Origin: CAZRIE01 sp964600075
GTDB taxonomy: Bacteria; Bacteroidota; Bacteroidia; Flavobacteriales; Flavobacteriaceae
Direction of reading: 5' to 3'
Length of the DNA: 64,000 nt
Assembly (NCBI GenBank): GCA_964600075.1
Contig: CAZRIE010000008.1
Coordinates: 15,870-79,869, forward strand
Shown here: positions 15,100 to 23,758 of the stretch, piece after piece
Position numbering within the stretch: position 1 is the stretch's first letter
Layout: every line of letters starts with the position of its first letter
Position numbers and translations under genes: made by a program
Notes under the pieces: model-generated
What the model was told of the DNA's origin: nothing
Database searches by the model: none
What the model saw: the letters and a program-made list of their open reading frames with translations, nothing else

Positions 15100-17952
15100 T
15101 TACTCAGCCTCCGCATAAGCTTCAATAGGCGCACAGGTACATATCAAATTACGGTCTCCATATGCATCATCTACCCTTCGGACCGATGGCCAAAACTTAT
15201 TTTCTGATATATAGGCCAAAGGAAAAGCTGCTTTTTGTCTACTATAAGGGAAGTCCCAAGTATCGTTGGTGACCATAGCCAACGTGTGCGGTGCATTTCG
15301 TAAGACATTATTTGCGTTTTCGTTGGATGCCATGTCGATTTCTTCGCGGATGGATAGCATTGCTTCACAAAATCGGTCAAGTTCGGACAGACCTTCACTT
15401 TCGGTTGGCTCGATCATGACCGTACCCGCAACCGGAAAGGATACCGTTGGAGCGTGAAAGCCATAGTCCATTAAACGTTTTGCGATATCGGTCACTTCGA
15501 TGCCATTTTGTTTGAAGGGGCGACAATCGATAATCATTTCGTGGGCCGCACGACCTTTTTCTCCGGTGTAAAGCACCTCGTATTTACCACTGAGTTTATG
15601 TTTGATATAGTTGGCGTTTAAAATGGCGATTTCTGTTGAATGCCTAAGGCCTTTTTCCCCTAGCATCTTAATATATCCATAAGAAATTAAACAAGCTAGA
15701 GAGCTGCCCCACGGGGCTCCCGAAATTGCAGTGATGGCTTTGTCACCTCCTGTTTTAATAACCGGGTTTCCCGGTAAAAACGGAACCAATTGTTCGGCCA
15801 CACAGATGGGCCCAACACCCGGCCCACCTCCACCATGGGGTATAGCAAAAGTTTTATGTAGATTAAGATGACAGACGTCAGCACCAATAGTCGCCGGATT
15901 GGTCAAGCCGACCTGTGCGTTCATGTTAGCACCATCCATATAGACCTGGCCGCCATGGTCATGAATCAATTTCGTAATGTGTTTTATCGACGACTCAAAA
16001 ACGCCGTGCGTAGAAGGGTAGGTAACCATCAAGGCTGCTAAACTATCAGTGTGCTTCTCCACCTTTTCTTCTAAATCGGTAACATCGATATTACCCTTTT
16101 CATCGGTCGTGGTGACTACAACTTGCATGCCTGCCATTACGGCTGAAGCCGGGTTGGTACCATGTGCCGATGCGGGAATGATACAAATATTGCGATGGCC
16201 TTCATTTCTCGATTCATGATACGCTCGAATCGTCATTAGGCCGGCATATTCGCCCTGAGCTCCGGAATTGGGTTGTAGTGAGGTGTCGGCAAAACCGGTT
16301 ATGGTAGAAAGGTCTTTCGCTAATTCTTTTAAAATAATTTGATAGCCTTCAGCCTGTTCAACAGGAACAAACGGATGAACGTTACCCCAGCGTGCCATAC
16401 TCAGCGGCAGCATTTCGGAGGCGGCATTGAGCTTCATAGTACAACTTCCCAAAGAGATCATAGAATGGTTCAGCGACAGGTCTTTGCGCTCCAGTTTTTT
16501 AATATATCGCATCAATTCGGTTTCGGAATGGTAGGTGTTGAATACCTTGTTTTCTAAAAAAGAAGAGTTTCGCCGCACATTCGCTTCTATTGTTGATTTG
16601 CTAAGAACTTCATGTATTTCTGGGGCATCCTTTTTAATTGCTTCTGCAAAAACGGTAATAATCTGTTGTAGGTCACTTATAGATGTAGCTTCGTTTACCG
16701 CTATGGATATGGTATCGTCGCCGACATATAAAAAATTCACTCCGCTTTTTTCAGCAATCGGTCTAACTGCCTTTACATCGGCCTTGACAACAATAGTATC
16801 AAAATAAGCCGTGTTCGTTTGATAAAGTCCCATTTTTTCTAAAGCACTTACCAGTGTATTGGCAATGCCATGTACTTTATTCGCTATATATTTTAATCCT
16901 CTAGGGCCATGGTAAACGGCGTACATCCCCGCCATGACTGCTAAAAGTACTTGGGCGGTACAGATGTTAGAAGTGGCTTTGTCGCGTTTAATGTGTTGCT
17001 CGCGAGTTTGGAGGGCCATTCTAAGGGCAGGCTTGCCATCGGTATCTTTGGTGACCCCGATGATACGGCCCGGAATACTTCTTTTATATTCTTCTTTGGT
17101 CGCAAAAAAAGCGGCGTGTGGGCCTCCATACCCCAATGGAATACCAAAACGTTGGCTAGTACCCACGACTACATCTACCCCAAATTCGCCGGGTGGTTTC
17201 AACAGCACAAGACTGAGAATATCTGCTGCGACAGCAACTTTAATGTCATTCTCTTTGGCTTTGGCCACAAAACCCGAGTAATTATACACCTGACCATATT
17301 TTCCAGGATATTGTAGTAATGCTCCATAATAATCCATTCCAAAAGTGAATTCCTTATGGTCGCCCATTACCAATTCAATACCTAATGGGATAGCACGTGT
17401 TTGGAGCAATGAAAGAGTCTGCGGAAGAACTTCTTCAGAAACAAAGAACTTCAAGATTCCTTTCTTTTTTTGATTGCGGCTTCGTACATCGAAAAGCATT
17501 GTCATTGCCTCGGCCGCTGCCGTACTCTCGTCTAAAAGCGATGCATTGGCCAACTCCATACCAGTGAGGTCGGTAATAACGGTCTGAAAGTTCAATAGGG
17601 CCTCTAAACGCCCTTGGGCTATTTCTGCCTGATAGGGTGTATAAGCAGTGTACCAACCGGGATTTTCCAAGATATTTCTTTTAATAACGGATGGCGTCAA
17701 GCTTTCGTGATAACCCAGCCCGATATAGGACCTAAAAACTTGATTTTTCTCCGACAGTTCTTGCATGTGTGTCAAGAATTTGTGTTCACTCATTGGGGCA
17801 TTCAACTGCAGAGGTTCTTTTAACCGAATATCAACCGGAATGGTCTCATAAATCAATTGTTCCAAACTTTCGGCTTCGACCGTTCGGAGCATGTGGTGAA
17901 GGTCTTCTTCTCTGACACCAATATGGCGTGACGCAAATACATCTGTCCTCAT
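15100..17952 (-). CDS. gcvP: Glycine dehydrogenase (aminomethyl-transferring), P-protein of the glycine cleavage system
   Basis: The PLP enzyme that decarboxylates glycine and passes the aminomethyl group to the lipoyl H-protein. At 950 residues it is the fused (alpha plus beta) form. The PLP lysine is Lys700 in LNLHKTFAIPHGGGGPG. Other family blocks are FASRHIGVREEDLHHML at the start, GYHESLTPSVIKRNILENPGW, and SGAQGEYAGLMTIRAYH. gcvT and gcvH are not in the window. The 127-bp upstream gap to the divergent UbiA-like gene shows no riboswitch-like structure that I can recognise. Confidence 0.97.
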   Translation of the reverse strand: MRTDVFASRHIGVREEDLHHMLRTVEAESLEQLIYETIPVDIRLKEPLQLNAPMSEHKFLTHMQELSEKNQVFRSYIGLGYHESLTPSVIKRNILENPGWYTAYTPYQAEIAQGRLEALLNFQTVITDLTGMELANASLLDESTAAAEAMTMLFDVRSRNQKKKGILKFFVSEEVLPQTLSLLQTRAIPLGIELVMGDHKEFTFGMDYYGALLQYPGKYGQVYNYSGFVAKAKENDIKVAVAADILSLVLLKPPGEFGVDVVVGTSQRFGIPLGYGGPHAAFFATKEEYKRSIPGRIIGVTKDTDGKPALRMALQTREQHIKRDKATSNICTAQVLLAVMAGMYAVYHGPRGLKYIANKVHGIANTLVSALEKMGLYQTNTAYFDTIVVKADVKAVRPIAEKSGVNFLYVGDDTISIAVNEATSISDLQQIITVFAEAIKKDAPEIHEVLSKSTIEANVRRNSSFLENKVFNTYHSETELMRYIKKLERKDLSLNHSMISLGSCTMKLNAASEMLPLSMARWGNVHPFVPVEQAEGYQIILKELAKDLSTITGFADTSLQPNSGAQGEYAGLMTIRAYHESRNEGHRNICIIPASAHGTNPASAVMAGMQVVVTTTDEKGNIDVTDLEEKVEKHTDSLAALMVTYPSTHGVFESSIKHITKLIHDHGGQVYMDGANMNAQVGLTNPATIGADVCHLNLHKTFAIPHGGGGPGVGPICVAEQLVPFLPGNPVIKTGGDKAITAISGAPWGSSLACLISYGYIKMLGEKGLRHSTEIAILNANYIKHKLSGKYEVLYTGEKGRAAHEMIIDCRPFKQNGIEVTDIAKRLMDYGFHAPTVSFPVAGTVMIEPTESEGLSELDRFCEAMLSIREEIDMASNENANNVLRNAPHTLAMVTNDTWDFPYSRQKAAFPLAYISENKFWPSVRRVDDAYGDRNLICTCAPIEAYAEAE

Positions 17953-18067
17953 AAACTTTCCATAAAAAGATGTGTAAAATTAAGGATTAATTGCTTGAAA
18001 ATAGTTGATTTATCGTTGAACGACCGGAAAGTTTTTAACCAAAATCAAGGGTTATAAACAGTTTGGT

Positions 18068-18075
18068 TATTTTTG
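18068..18075 (+). promoter_or_regulatory. -7 box immediately upstream of the UbiA-like gene (leaderless mRNA predicted)
   Basis: TATTTTTG matches TAnnTTTG and ends only 4 nt before the ATG at 18080. If used, the transcript would begin at or within a few bases of the start codon. No -33 TTG at the right spacing is evident. Confidence 0.4.
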
Positions 18076-18079
18076 TTCA

Positions 18080-18904
18080 ATGAACCTGGCGCAACGCGTT
18101 TTCGACTTTTATTTAGATGCCAGCGTACATGCTGCTTTTGCGGTCTTTGCCTTGGTCAACGTCACTGGCCTTACATTAAACATTCCGGTCGATGCACATC
18201 TCTCTTGGTTTCTCTTTTTCGGTACGGTTACATGCTATAATTTTGTGAAGTATGGGGTAGAGGTAGAGAAGTATATTCTCGTCGCCAATCGATACCATAG
18301 AAACATACAGTTCGCTAGTTTTATCGCCTTTGGTCTTGCGGCCTATCATTCCATTTTTCTAAAAATTGATGTTTGGATCTGCATTGTTTGTCTATTGGTT
18401 TTAACCGGTTTATATGCAGTACCCGTGCTACCGCATTCAAAAAAGCTAAGAAGCTGGGGTGGCTTGAAAGTTTTCGTAGTTGCACTCGTTTGGTCAGGAG
18501 CGACCGTAATTCTGCCGGCTATTTCCGAAGGAGGACCCAACTTTTGGGATATTTGCATAGAAACCGTACAGCGATTTCTATTTGTTCTGATCCTGATGGT
18601 GCCTTTTGAAATCCGTGATTTAGTGTATGACAATCCAGAACTAAAAACCCTTCCACAACGTTACGGGGTTGATAGAACTAAAACTTTGGGTGCTTTTGCT
18701 ACGCTACCGTTTTTCTTTTCGGTGTTTTTAAAAGATTCGATAACCACGGCCGATGTTATCAGTACCGGTGTCCTTTTCTTAGTTTTAGGGGCTCTGATGT
18801 TTGTTACGAAACGTAACCAAAGTAGTTATTTCGCCTCATTTTGGGTCGAGGTAATTCCCATAGTGTGGTGGATTCTTTTGTTGGCACTGCAACGACTATT
18901 CTAA
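18080..18904 (+). CDS. UbiA-like multi-pass membrane protein
   Basis: A 274-residue integral membrane protein with about eight hydrophobic helices. The segment MVPFEIRDLVYDNPELKTLPQRYGVDRTK resembles the second Asp-rich loop of UbiA prenyltransferases, but the first NDxxDxxxD motif is not visible at the expected place (the sequence there is CYNFVKYGVEVEKY). It therefore looks like a divergent or inactive UbiA-fold protein; substrate unknown. It ends tail-to-tail with the ZAS protein gene, sharing 4 bp. There is no menaquinone or haem gene nearby to assign a pathway. Confidence 0.65.
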   Translation: MNLAQRVFDFYLDASVHAAFAVFALVNVTGLTLNIPVDAHLSWFLFFGTVTCYNFVKYGVEVEKYILVANRYHRNIQFASFIAFGLAAYHSIFLKIDVWICIVCLLVLTGLYAVPVLPHSKKLRSWGGLKVFVVALVWSGATVILPAISEGGPNFWDICIETVQRFLFVLILMVPFEIRDLVYDNPELKTLPQRYGVDRTKTLGAFATLPFFFSVFLKDSITTADVISTGVLFLVLGALMFVTKRNQSSYFASFWVEVIPIVWWILLLALQRLF

Positions 18905-19128
18905 TTCTGCTTTTCTAATTGTTGTTTCATTTTATGCTTCTCTTGCTCCGAAAGACTATGAAGATTAGCTTTTTCACAAAGCGTAGTCAGGTGCGTATTC
19001 TCTTTGGTATTTTTTGAACAGGTATTGCACATCAAAAGATGAAACCGCAATTTTACCGTCTCCATAAATGTGGCTTCCCGGTATTGGGTCTTATTGCAAA
19101 TAATAGCGGCTTTTTCGCAAGAAATCAT
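18901..19128 (-). CDS. Small zinc-binding ZAS-type protein, probable anti-sigma factor
   Basis: A 75-residue soluble protein. It has the Hx3Cx2C signature of zinc-associated anti-sigma proteins (HLLMCNTC) plus an N-terminal Cys (ISCEKA) and a second helix ending in a charged tail. There is no membrane segment, unlike most ECF anti-sigma factors. It lies 163 bp downstream of an ECF sigma gene on the same strand, the usual partner arrangement. By analogy with other ZAS proteins it may bind the sigma factor and respond to redox state or zinc; that is inference. Confidence 0.7.
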   Translation of the reverse strand: MISCEKAAIICNKTQYREATFMETVKLRFHLLMCNTCSKNTKENTHLTTLCEKANLHSLSEQEKHKMKQQLEKQN

Positions 19129-19291
19129 GATTGGCGTTGTATTAAGTCTGTTTTATTTGGCCCCGGCCTAGTTCTTTTTCGTTAGTTCCTCGTTAAAAAA
19201 TGATTCTGTGGTTGCCACTATGGACTAATTTTCTGTCTTGACCTAACAAAAAATTATGACGGCTTAACCGACAGAAACAACTGAACACAAA

Positions 19292-19846
19292 CTAGAACCA
19301 GTTTTGGTTAAGGCAGCCCATCAAGGCCGTTCTGGCCCTGTGAATCATTACCCACAAATTAGACGGATTAATTTCAAGTTCATTACAAATATCTTCGGTG
19401 CTAATTCCCCGAATGGTTTTCATTGTAAAAACCATGGCTTGTTTCTTAGGTAATTTGCTGATACACGATTGTATGGCGAGCCCTAGTTCTTCATTCTCAA
19501 TGGTACTGTTTTCAAAGGTGCTAAAGGGATCTGCCACTTGTTCTTCTAGCCAATCGCCTTCGGCATCGCTCTGTGAGCTGTAGTTCATTCGTACTTCCGC
19601 CTTACCCTTTTTTGAATTGGTCTTTCGATAGTGGTCGATGACCTTTCGTTTCAAAATGGCTATTAGCCAAGTACGTTCTGCGGCATCCCCTTTATAGTTC
19701 TTTGCCGATTTCAGGCCTGCCAAAAATGTTTCCTGTACGAGGTCTTTTGCAATCTCGGCATCGCTAATACGACCTATTGCATAATTAAAGAGGTAATCTG
19801 CATATGCATCTACCCAAGTGTTGGGATGTAGCTGGTTTTCTGCCAT
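19292..19846 (-). CDS. ECF-type sigma-70 family RNA polymerase sigma factor
   Basis: A sigma factor with region 2 (WVDAYADYLFNYAIGRISDAEIAKDLVQETFLAGLK, then RTWLIAILKRKVIDHYRK) and region 4 (LPKKQAMVFTMKTIRGISTEDICNELEINPSNLWVMIHRARTAL). Upstream in-frame ATGs exist at 19897 and 19936, giving up to 214 residues. I prefer the ATG at 19846 (184 residues) because it lies 17 nt after a TAATTTTG box and region 2 then starts near residue 10, as is usual. The ZAS gene lies downstream. A rhodanese lipoprotein is divergent and could be in the same regulon. Confidence 0.88.
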   Translation of the reverse strand: MAENQLHPNTWVDAYADYLFNYAIGRISDAEIAKDLVQETFLAGLKSAKNYKGDAAERTWLIAILKRKVIDHYRKTNSKKGKAEVRMNYSSQSDAEGDWLEEQVADPFSTFENSTIENEELGLAIQSCISKLPKKQAMVFTMKTIRGISTEDICNELEINPSNLWVMIHRARTALMGCLNQNWF

Positions 19847-19863
19847 ACTTTCATTGTCGTTAT

Positions 19864-19871
19864 CAAAATTA
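19864..19871 (-). promoter_or_regulatory. Candidate -7 box for the ECF sigma gene
   Basis: Minus-strand TAATTTTG matches TAnnTTTG and ends 17 nt before the preferred ATG at 19846. It would lie inside the gene if one of the upstream starts were used. Confidence 0.35.
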
Positions 19872-19942
19872 CGTGAATTTGATGTAATGACCTTCATATT
19901 TTCTATCTTACTCTCTTGATACCTTAATGCCGCCATAATTGT

Positions 19943-19950
19943 TATTTTTG
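19943..19950 (+). promoter_or_regulatory. Candidate -7 box for the rhodanese gene
   Basis: TATTTTTG matches TAnnTTTG, 16 nt before the ATG at 19967, giving a very short leader. The -33 region is weak. Confidence 0.4.
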
Positions 19951-19966
19951 ATTAAACTAAAAACTT

Positions 19967-20326
19967 ATGAGATTTTATAGTATACTTCTACTTCTATGTT
20001 CCCTCACTTTGGGATGTGCCCAAAGTAAATCAAAACATATCACAGAATTTTCACAGAAGGATATCAATGACGGGATATTGATAGATGTACGTACGCCGAA
20101 AGAGTTTGAAGCAGGCCATCTAGATAACGCGGTGAACATAGATTGGTTCACAAACGATTTTGTGGAAAAATTTAAAACGGCCGACAAAGGAAAACCGGTC
20201 TATGTGTATTGTAAAATGGGAGGACGCAGTGCAAAAGCTGCCCATGTTCTTGATTCGCTTGGTTTTGAAAAAGTAATTGATTTAGAAGGTGGTTATGACG
20301 CCTTTATAGCGAGAGAGAGAAAATAA
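19967..20326 (+). CDS. Rhodanese-like domain lipoprotein
   Basis: A 119-residue exported protein: a lipoprotein signal with the lipobox ending LTLGC (Cys17), then one rhodanese domain. The conserved DVRTPKEFEAGHLDNAVNID segment and the active-site loop YCKMGGRS with catalytic Cys82 are present, so sulfur transfer or a related persulfide chemistry in the envelope is possible. Substrate unknown. It is divergent from the ECF sigma gene and convergent with the nucleotidase gene (22-bp gap). Confidence 0.88.
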   Translation: MRFYSILLLLCSLTLGCAQSKSKHITEFSQKDINDGILIDVRTPKEFEAGHLDNAVNIDWFTNDFVEKFKTADKGKPVYVYCKMGGRSAKAAHVLDSLGFEKVIDLEGGYDAFIARERK

Positions 20327-20348
20327 TATACATATTTGAAAACAGTTT

Positions 20349-20870
20349 CTAAAGTAGCTTTTTCGCCACGTCCTGCCAAGTGTCGACGCGCTCGTAACCG
20401 TTTGTGTGAATATTATGTGGTGAGGTAAATAAGAACGTTCTGCCTTCAAAGTTTTCAAGGTTGTAACTGCGATCGTCTATTAGAATATCACCGCGTAATA
20501 CATGTTTGTCGCCGCATAAAATTCGTTTTTGCCAGGGGATAAACGAGAAGTACTCATCGAGCCAGTCAGACTTTTCTTCTAATGAGTTAGGAAACTGCAT
20601 TGCCGCAGAGGCTATATAGACTTCATATTTTTCATTCAATTTTTTCAATACGGCCTGACTATTGACAATGGGTCTCAAGTCACGGAAAAAGCCTCGGTTT
20701 CGTGCATGGTTGCGCACGCTTGATTGCCTGTCTTCGGGTACGGTGCGCCATACTTCATGGCCCAAGCAGGTGTCAAGTGTCAAACATTCCTGAAAATCGC
20801 GATTGTAGATTTCGATGTGTGCCCCATAGGTGTCTGCCATCACCTCGTCCATATCGACAAATAAAATCAT
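20349..20870 (-). CDS. 5'(3')-deoxyribonucleotidase family HAD phosphatase
   Basis: A 173-residue protein of the NT5C/PF06941 family. The HAD nucleophile motif is DMDEVMAD with Asp6 and Asp8. Family features are the ELR-like FFRDLRPI region, the motif II stretch VYIASAAMQFPNSLEEKSDWLDEYF and the acidic motif DILIDDR. It probably dephosphorylates nucleoside monophosphates; the exact specificity cannot be read from sequence. The gene stands alone, 120 bp downstream of the M3 peptidase terminator. Confidence 0.85.
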   Translation of the reverse strand: MILFVDMDEVMADTYGAHIEIYNRDFQECLTLDTCLGHEVWRTVPEDRQSSVRNHARNRGFFRDLRPIVNSQAVLKKLNEKYEVYIASAAMQFPNSLEEKSDWLDEYFSFIPWQKRILCGDKHVLRGDILIDDRSYNLENFEGRTFLFTSPHNIHTNGYERVDTWQDVAKKLL

Positions 20871-20989
20871 ATGCTTAGTTTTTAAAAAGTTCGTTAAAGC
20901 CTCTTACTAAAGAAAGAAATCGGAAAAAATTATCCATAAACTTAACCTACCAAAAAAAGAGATTTTCGGAATTCAGGGAATACAAATAA

Positions 20990-21017
20990 AAAAGAGGGCG
21001 TCCCCACGCCCTCTTTT
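20990..21017 (-). terminator. Rho-independent terminator of the M3 peptidase gene
   Basis: A perfect 12-bp inverted repeat: AAAAGAGGGCGT (20990-21001) and ACGCCCTCTTTT (21006-21017), loop CCCC. On the minus strand it ends in a T-run, so it should terminate the peptidase transcript, whose stop is at 21151. Confidence 0.9.
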
Positions 21018-21150
21018 AACGTCAAAAAAATTACTTTTTGATATAACCTTTTTAACCTACTTATGAGATATAAAGGTATGAGAATAAACTTACATTTCAT
21101 AACTGAATCCGAATATTTTTTTGCTCTTTTCGTAAGAATTTACAATTAAT

Positions 21151-23169
21151 TTACGTTAATAACCCTGCTCTTTCAAGTAATGCCTCCACCTTAGGTTCAG
21201 CTCCCCTGAAACGCTTATACAGCACCATCGGATTTTCCGTACCGCCCTTAGAAAGCACGTTATCCTTAAATTTTTTGGCAACCTCCTTGTTGAAAATTCC
21301 TTTTTCCTTAAAGTAGGCAAAGGCATCGGCATCTAGAACTTCTGCCCATTTATAACTATAGTACCCCGAAGAATAACCACCCTGAAATATATGCGAAAAA
21401 GCTGTGCTCATGCACGTTTCTGACGTGTCCGGATACAATTTTGTGCCTTCAAAAGCTTTAGTTTCATGTGTCTTGATATCGGTAATCTTAGAAGGGTCGG
21501 TGCCGTGCCAAGACATGTCCAACAGTCCGAAACTCAATTGGCGCAAGGTCTGCATGCCTTCTTGAAACGTAGCGGACTCCTTGATTTTTTTAACGAGTTC
21601 CATGGGAATCAATTGTCCTGTTTCGTAATGTGTCGCAAAAAGTTCAAGAGCCTCTTTTTCGTAGCACCAATTTTCCAGCATTTGGCTGGGCAGCTCTACA
21701 AAGTCCCAAAAGACCGATGTGCCCGATAGGCTAGGGTAGGTCGTGTTGGCAAGCATGCCGTGCAGTCCGTGGCCGAATTCATGAAACAATGTTGTTACCT
21801 CGTTAAAGGTTAATAAGGATGGTTTGCTAGGGGTGGAACGGGTAAAATTACATACGTTGGAGATATGTGGACGTACATTTTCCCCGTCCTTTTTGTACTG
21901 TGGCTTAAAGGAAGTCATCCAAGCGCCACCTCGCTTTCCCTTCCTCGGGTGGAAATCGGCATAAAAGAGCGCAATAAAATTTCGTTCCAAATCGTAAACC
22001 CTGAACGTCATGACCTCCTCATGATATTTTTCAATATCGAAAACCTCTTCGAACTGTAGATCGAACAATCTTTCGGCAACCTTGGAAACACCAGAAATAA
22101 CATTTTCCAATTTAAAATAAGGTTTCAGTTTTTCGTCATCGAGATCGAATAATTTCTGTTTCAATTTTTCGGAATAGTAACTCCCGTCCCATTTTTGCAA
22201 GCTGTCGATACCATCTAGTGCCGTCGCGAAATCTTCGAGTTGTTTGAATTCGCGTTCCGCAGCAGGTTTCGCTTTTTCTAAAAGCTCGTTCAAAAAACCA
22301 TGCACTTTTCCCGGCGTCTCCGCCATACGCTCTTCGAGTACAAAGTGGGCGTGGGTCTTGTATCCCAGTAAATTAGCACGTTCGTGACGAAGATTTCCGA
22401 TTCGCAGCACGTTTTCCTGATTATCCAAATCGTCATCGTGAAAACCTTTGCTTCCGAAGGCAAGGGATAGTTTTTTGCGTAGTTCGCGTTTTTTGGCATA
22501 TTTCATAAAAGGAACGTAGCTAGGGTAATCTAAAGTGACCATCCAACCTTGTTTATCCTTTGATTTGGCCAATTGGGCGGCAGCTTCTTTTTCCCCATCG
22601 GGTAATCCATCCAAATCATTTTCATTGATCAGATGCATTTCGTACTTGTTCGTTTCAGCAAGAATGTTCTCACCGAATTTCAATTTCAATTTGGAGAGTT
22701 CCGTATCGATTTCCCGAAGACGTTTCTTTTTTTCTTCTGATAAGTTGGCCCCGTTCCTGCTGAAACTCTTGTATTTTTTGTCGAGCAGGGTTTTTTGCTC
22801 TGTAGAAAGATTCAATGCATCTTTTTGGCCAAAAACTGACTTAATCCTTTTGAACAAGTCTACATTGAGCGTAATGTCGTTACTGAACTCAGAAAGCAGC
22901 GGGGAGATTTCCTGCGCTATTTTCTGGATTTCCTCGTTCGTTTCTGCGGAATTCAAATTAAAGAAAACGCTAGAAATTCGGTCGAGTTGTTGTCCGGAAA
23001 ATTCTAGTGCTTCTACTGTATTTGAAAAGGTTGGAGCCTCCGAATTGGCTGTAATAGCATCTATTTCGGCTCTGGCATCTTCCATCGCCCGTAAAAAAGC
23101 GGGTTTAAAATGTTCGTTCTTTATTTGAGAAAACGGGGCGGTATCGAAATTTTCTAATAATGGGTTCAT
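21151..23169 (-). CDS. M3 family metallopeptidase (dipeptidyl carboxypeptidase / oligopeptidase A type)
   Basis: A 672-residue zinc peptidase that trims short peptides. The zinc motif HEFGH is at residues 463-467 (His463, Glu464, His467) in LFHEFGHGLHGML, with the downstream Glu-containing FVELPSQMLENW giving the third ligand. The protein starts directly with MNPLLENFDTAPFSQIKNEHFKPAF, the family N-terminus, with no signal peptide, so it is probably cytoplasmic. The choice between Dcp and PrlC activity cannot be made here. It lies 96 bp downstream of purE on the same strand. Confidence 0.93.
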   Translation of the reverse strand: MNPLLENFDTAPFSQIKNEHFKPAFLRAMEDARAEIDAITANSEAPTFSNTVEALEFSGQQLDRISSVFFNLNSAETNEEIQKIAQEISPLLSEFSNDITLNVDLFKRIKSVFGQKDALNLSTEQKTLLDKKYKSFSRNGANLSEEKKKRLREIDTELSKLKLKFGENILAETNKYEMHLINENDLDGLPDGEKEAAAQLAKSKDKQGWMVTLDYPSYVPFMKYAKKRELRKKLSLAFGSKGFHDDDLDNQENVLRIGNLRHERANLLGYKTHAHFVLEERMAETPGKVHGFLNELLEKAKPAAEREFKQLEDFATALDGIDSLQKWDGSYYSEKLKQKLFDLDDEKLKPYFKLENVISGVSKVAERLFDLQFEEVFDIEKYHEEVMTFRVYDLERNFIALFYADFHPRKGKRGGAWMTSFKPQYKKDGENVRPHISNVCNFTRSTPSKPSLLTFNEVTTLFHEFGHGLHGMLANTTYPSLSGTSVFWDFVELPSQMLENWCYEKEALELFATHYETGQLIPMELVKKIKESATFQEGMQTLRQLSFGLLDMSWHGTDPSKITDIKTHETKAFEGTKLYPDTSETCMSTAFSHIFQGGYSSGYYSYKWAEVLDADAFAYFKEKGIFNKEVAKKFKDNVLSKGGTENPMVLYKRFRGAEPKVEALLERAGLLT

Positions 23170-23265
23170 AAAAATGTTTATAGGTTTATGTGTTCATTGG
23201 GGGCAAGTTTTTAGGTACTCTCGAAAAAAGAAACAAAAGAAACTTGAAACTTTTTCTTCTACTTG

Positions 23266-23757
23266 TTACTTCTTATTGTTGACTGACTTCGCTCCATCGA
23301 TAACTTTTTGCTTTAGGCCTTCTTTATATAGGATGATTTTATCGAGGACGCATTTATCCGCACTTCCGATAATCTGGGCGGCTAGAATACCTGCATTTTT
23401 CGCTCCGTTTAGGGCAACTGTCGCTACCGGAACGCCTCCAGGCATCTGAAGGATGGATAAAATCGAGTCCCATCCATCGATAGAATTACTACTTTTTACG
23501 GGTACACCGATAACCGGTAAAGGAGACATAGAGGCGACCATGCCGGGCAGATGTGCGGCACCGCCGGCACCGGCAATGATGACCGTATAACCTTTGGTAT
23601 GTGCGTTTTTGCTGAAATCGAACAATTTTTCAGGAGTTCGGTGGGCCGAGACGATGTCAACATCGACCTCGATATCGAATCCCTTTAAAATATCAATCGC
23701 ATCCTGCATTACGGGCAGGTCGCTAGTGCTTCCCATGACTATGGCTACTTTGCTCAT
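23266..23757 (-). CDS. purE: N5-carboxyaminoimidazole ribonucleotide mutase
   Basis: PurE converts N5-CAIR to CAIR in purine synthesis. 163 residues, normal for class I PurE. The MGSTSDLPVM motif binds the phosphate, SAHRTPEKL carries the catalytic His, and IAGAGGAAHLPGM and PVIGVPV follow. Its ATG at 23757 lies one base after the purK stop, so the two enzymes are translated from one message. They act in sequence: PurK makes N5-CAIR and PurE rearranges it. Confidence 0.97.
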   Translation of the reverse strand: MSKVAIVMGSTSDLPVMQDAIDILKGFDIEVDVDIVSAHRTPEKLFDFSKNAHTKGYTVIIAGAGGAAHLPGMVASMSPLPVIGVPVKSSNSIDGWDSILSILQMPGGVPVATVALNGAKNAGILAAQIIGSADKCVLDKIILYKEGLKQKVIDGAKSVNNKK

Positions 23758-23758
23758 A

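Noticed and set aside
15000..18079. Glycine riboswitch near gcvP
   Set aside because: No riboswitch-like conserved core seen upstream of gcvP.
22535..23128. 197-codon open frame antisense to the M3 peptidase
   Set aside because: Composition shadow of a gene with complete catalytic motifs on the other strand; no domain or start context.
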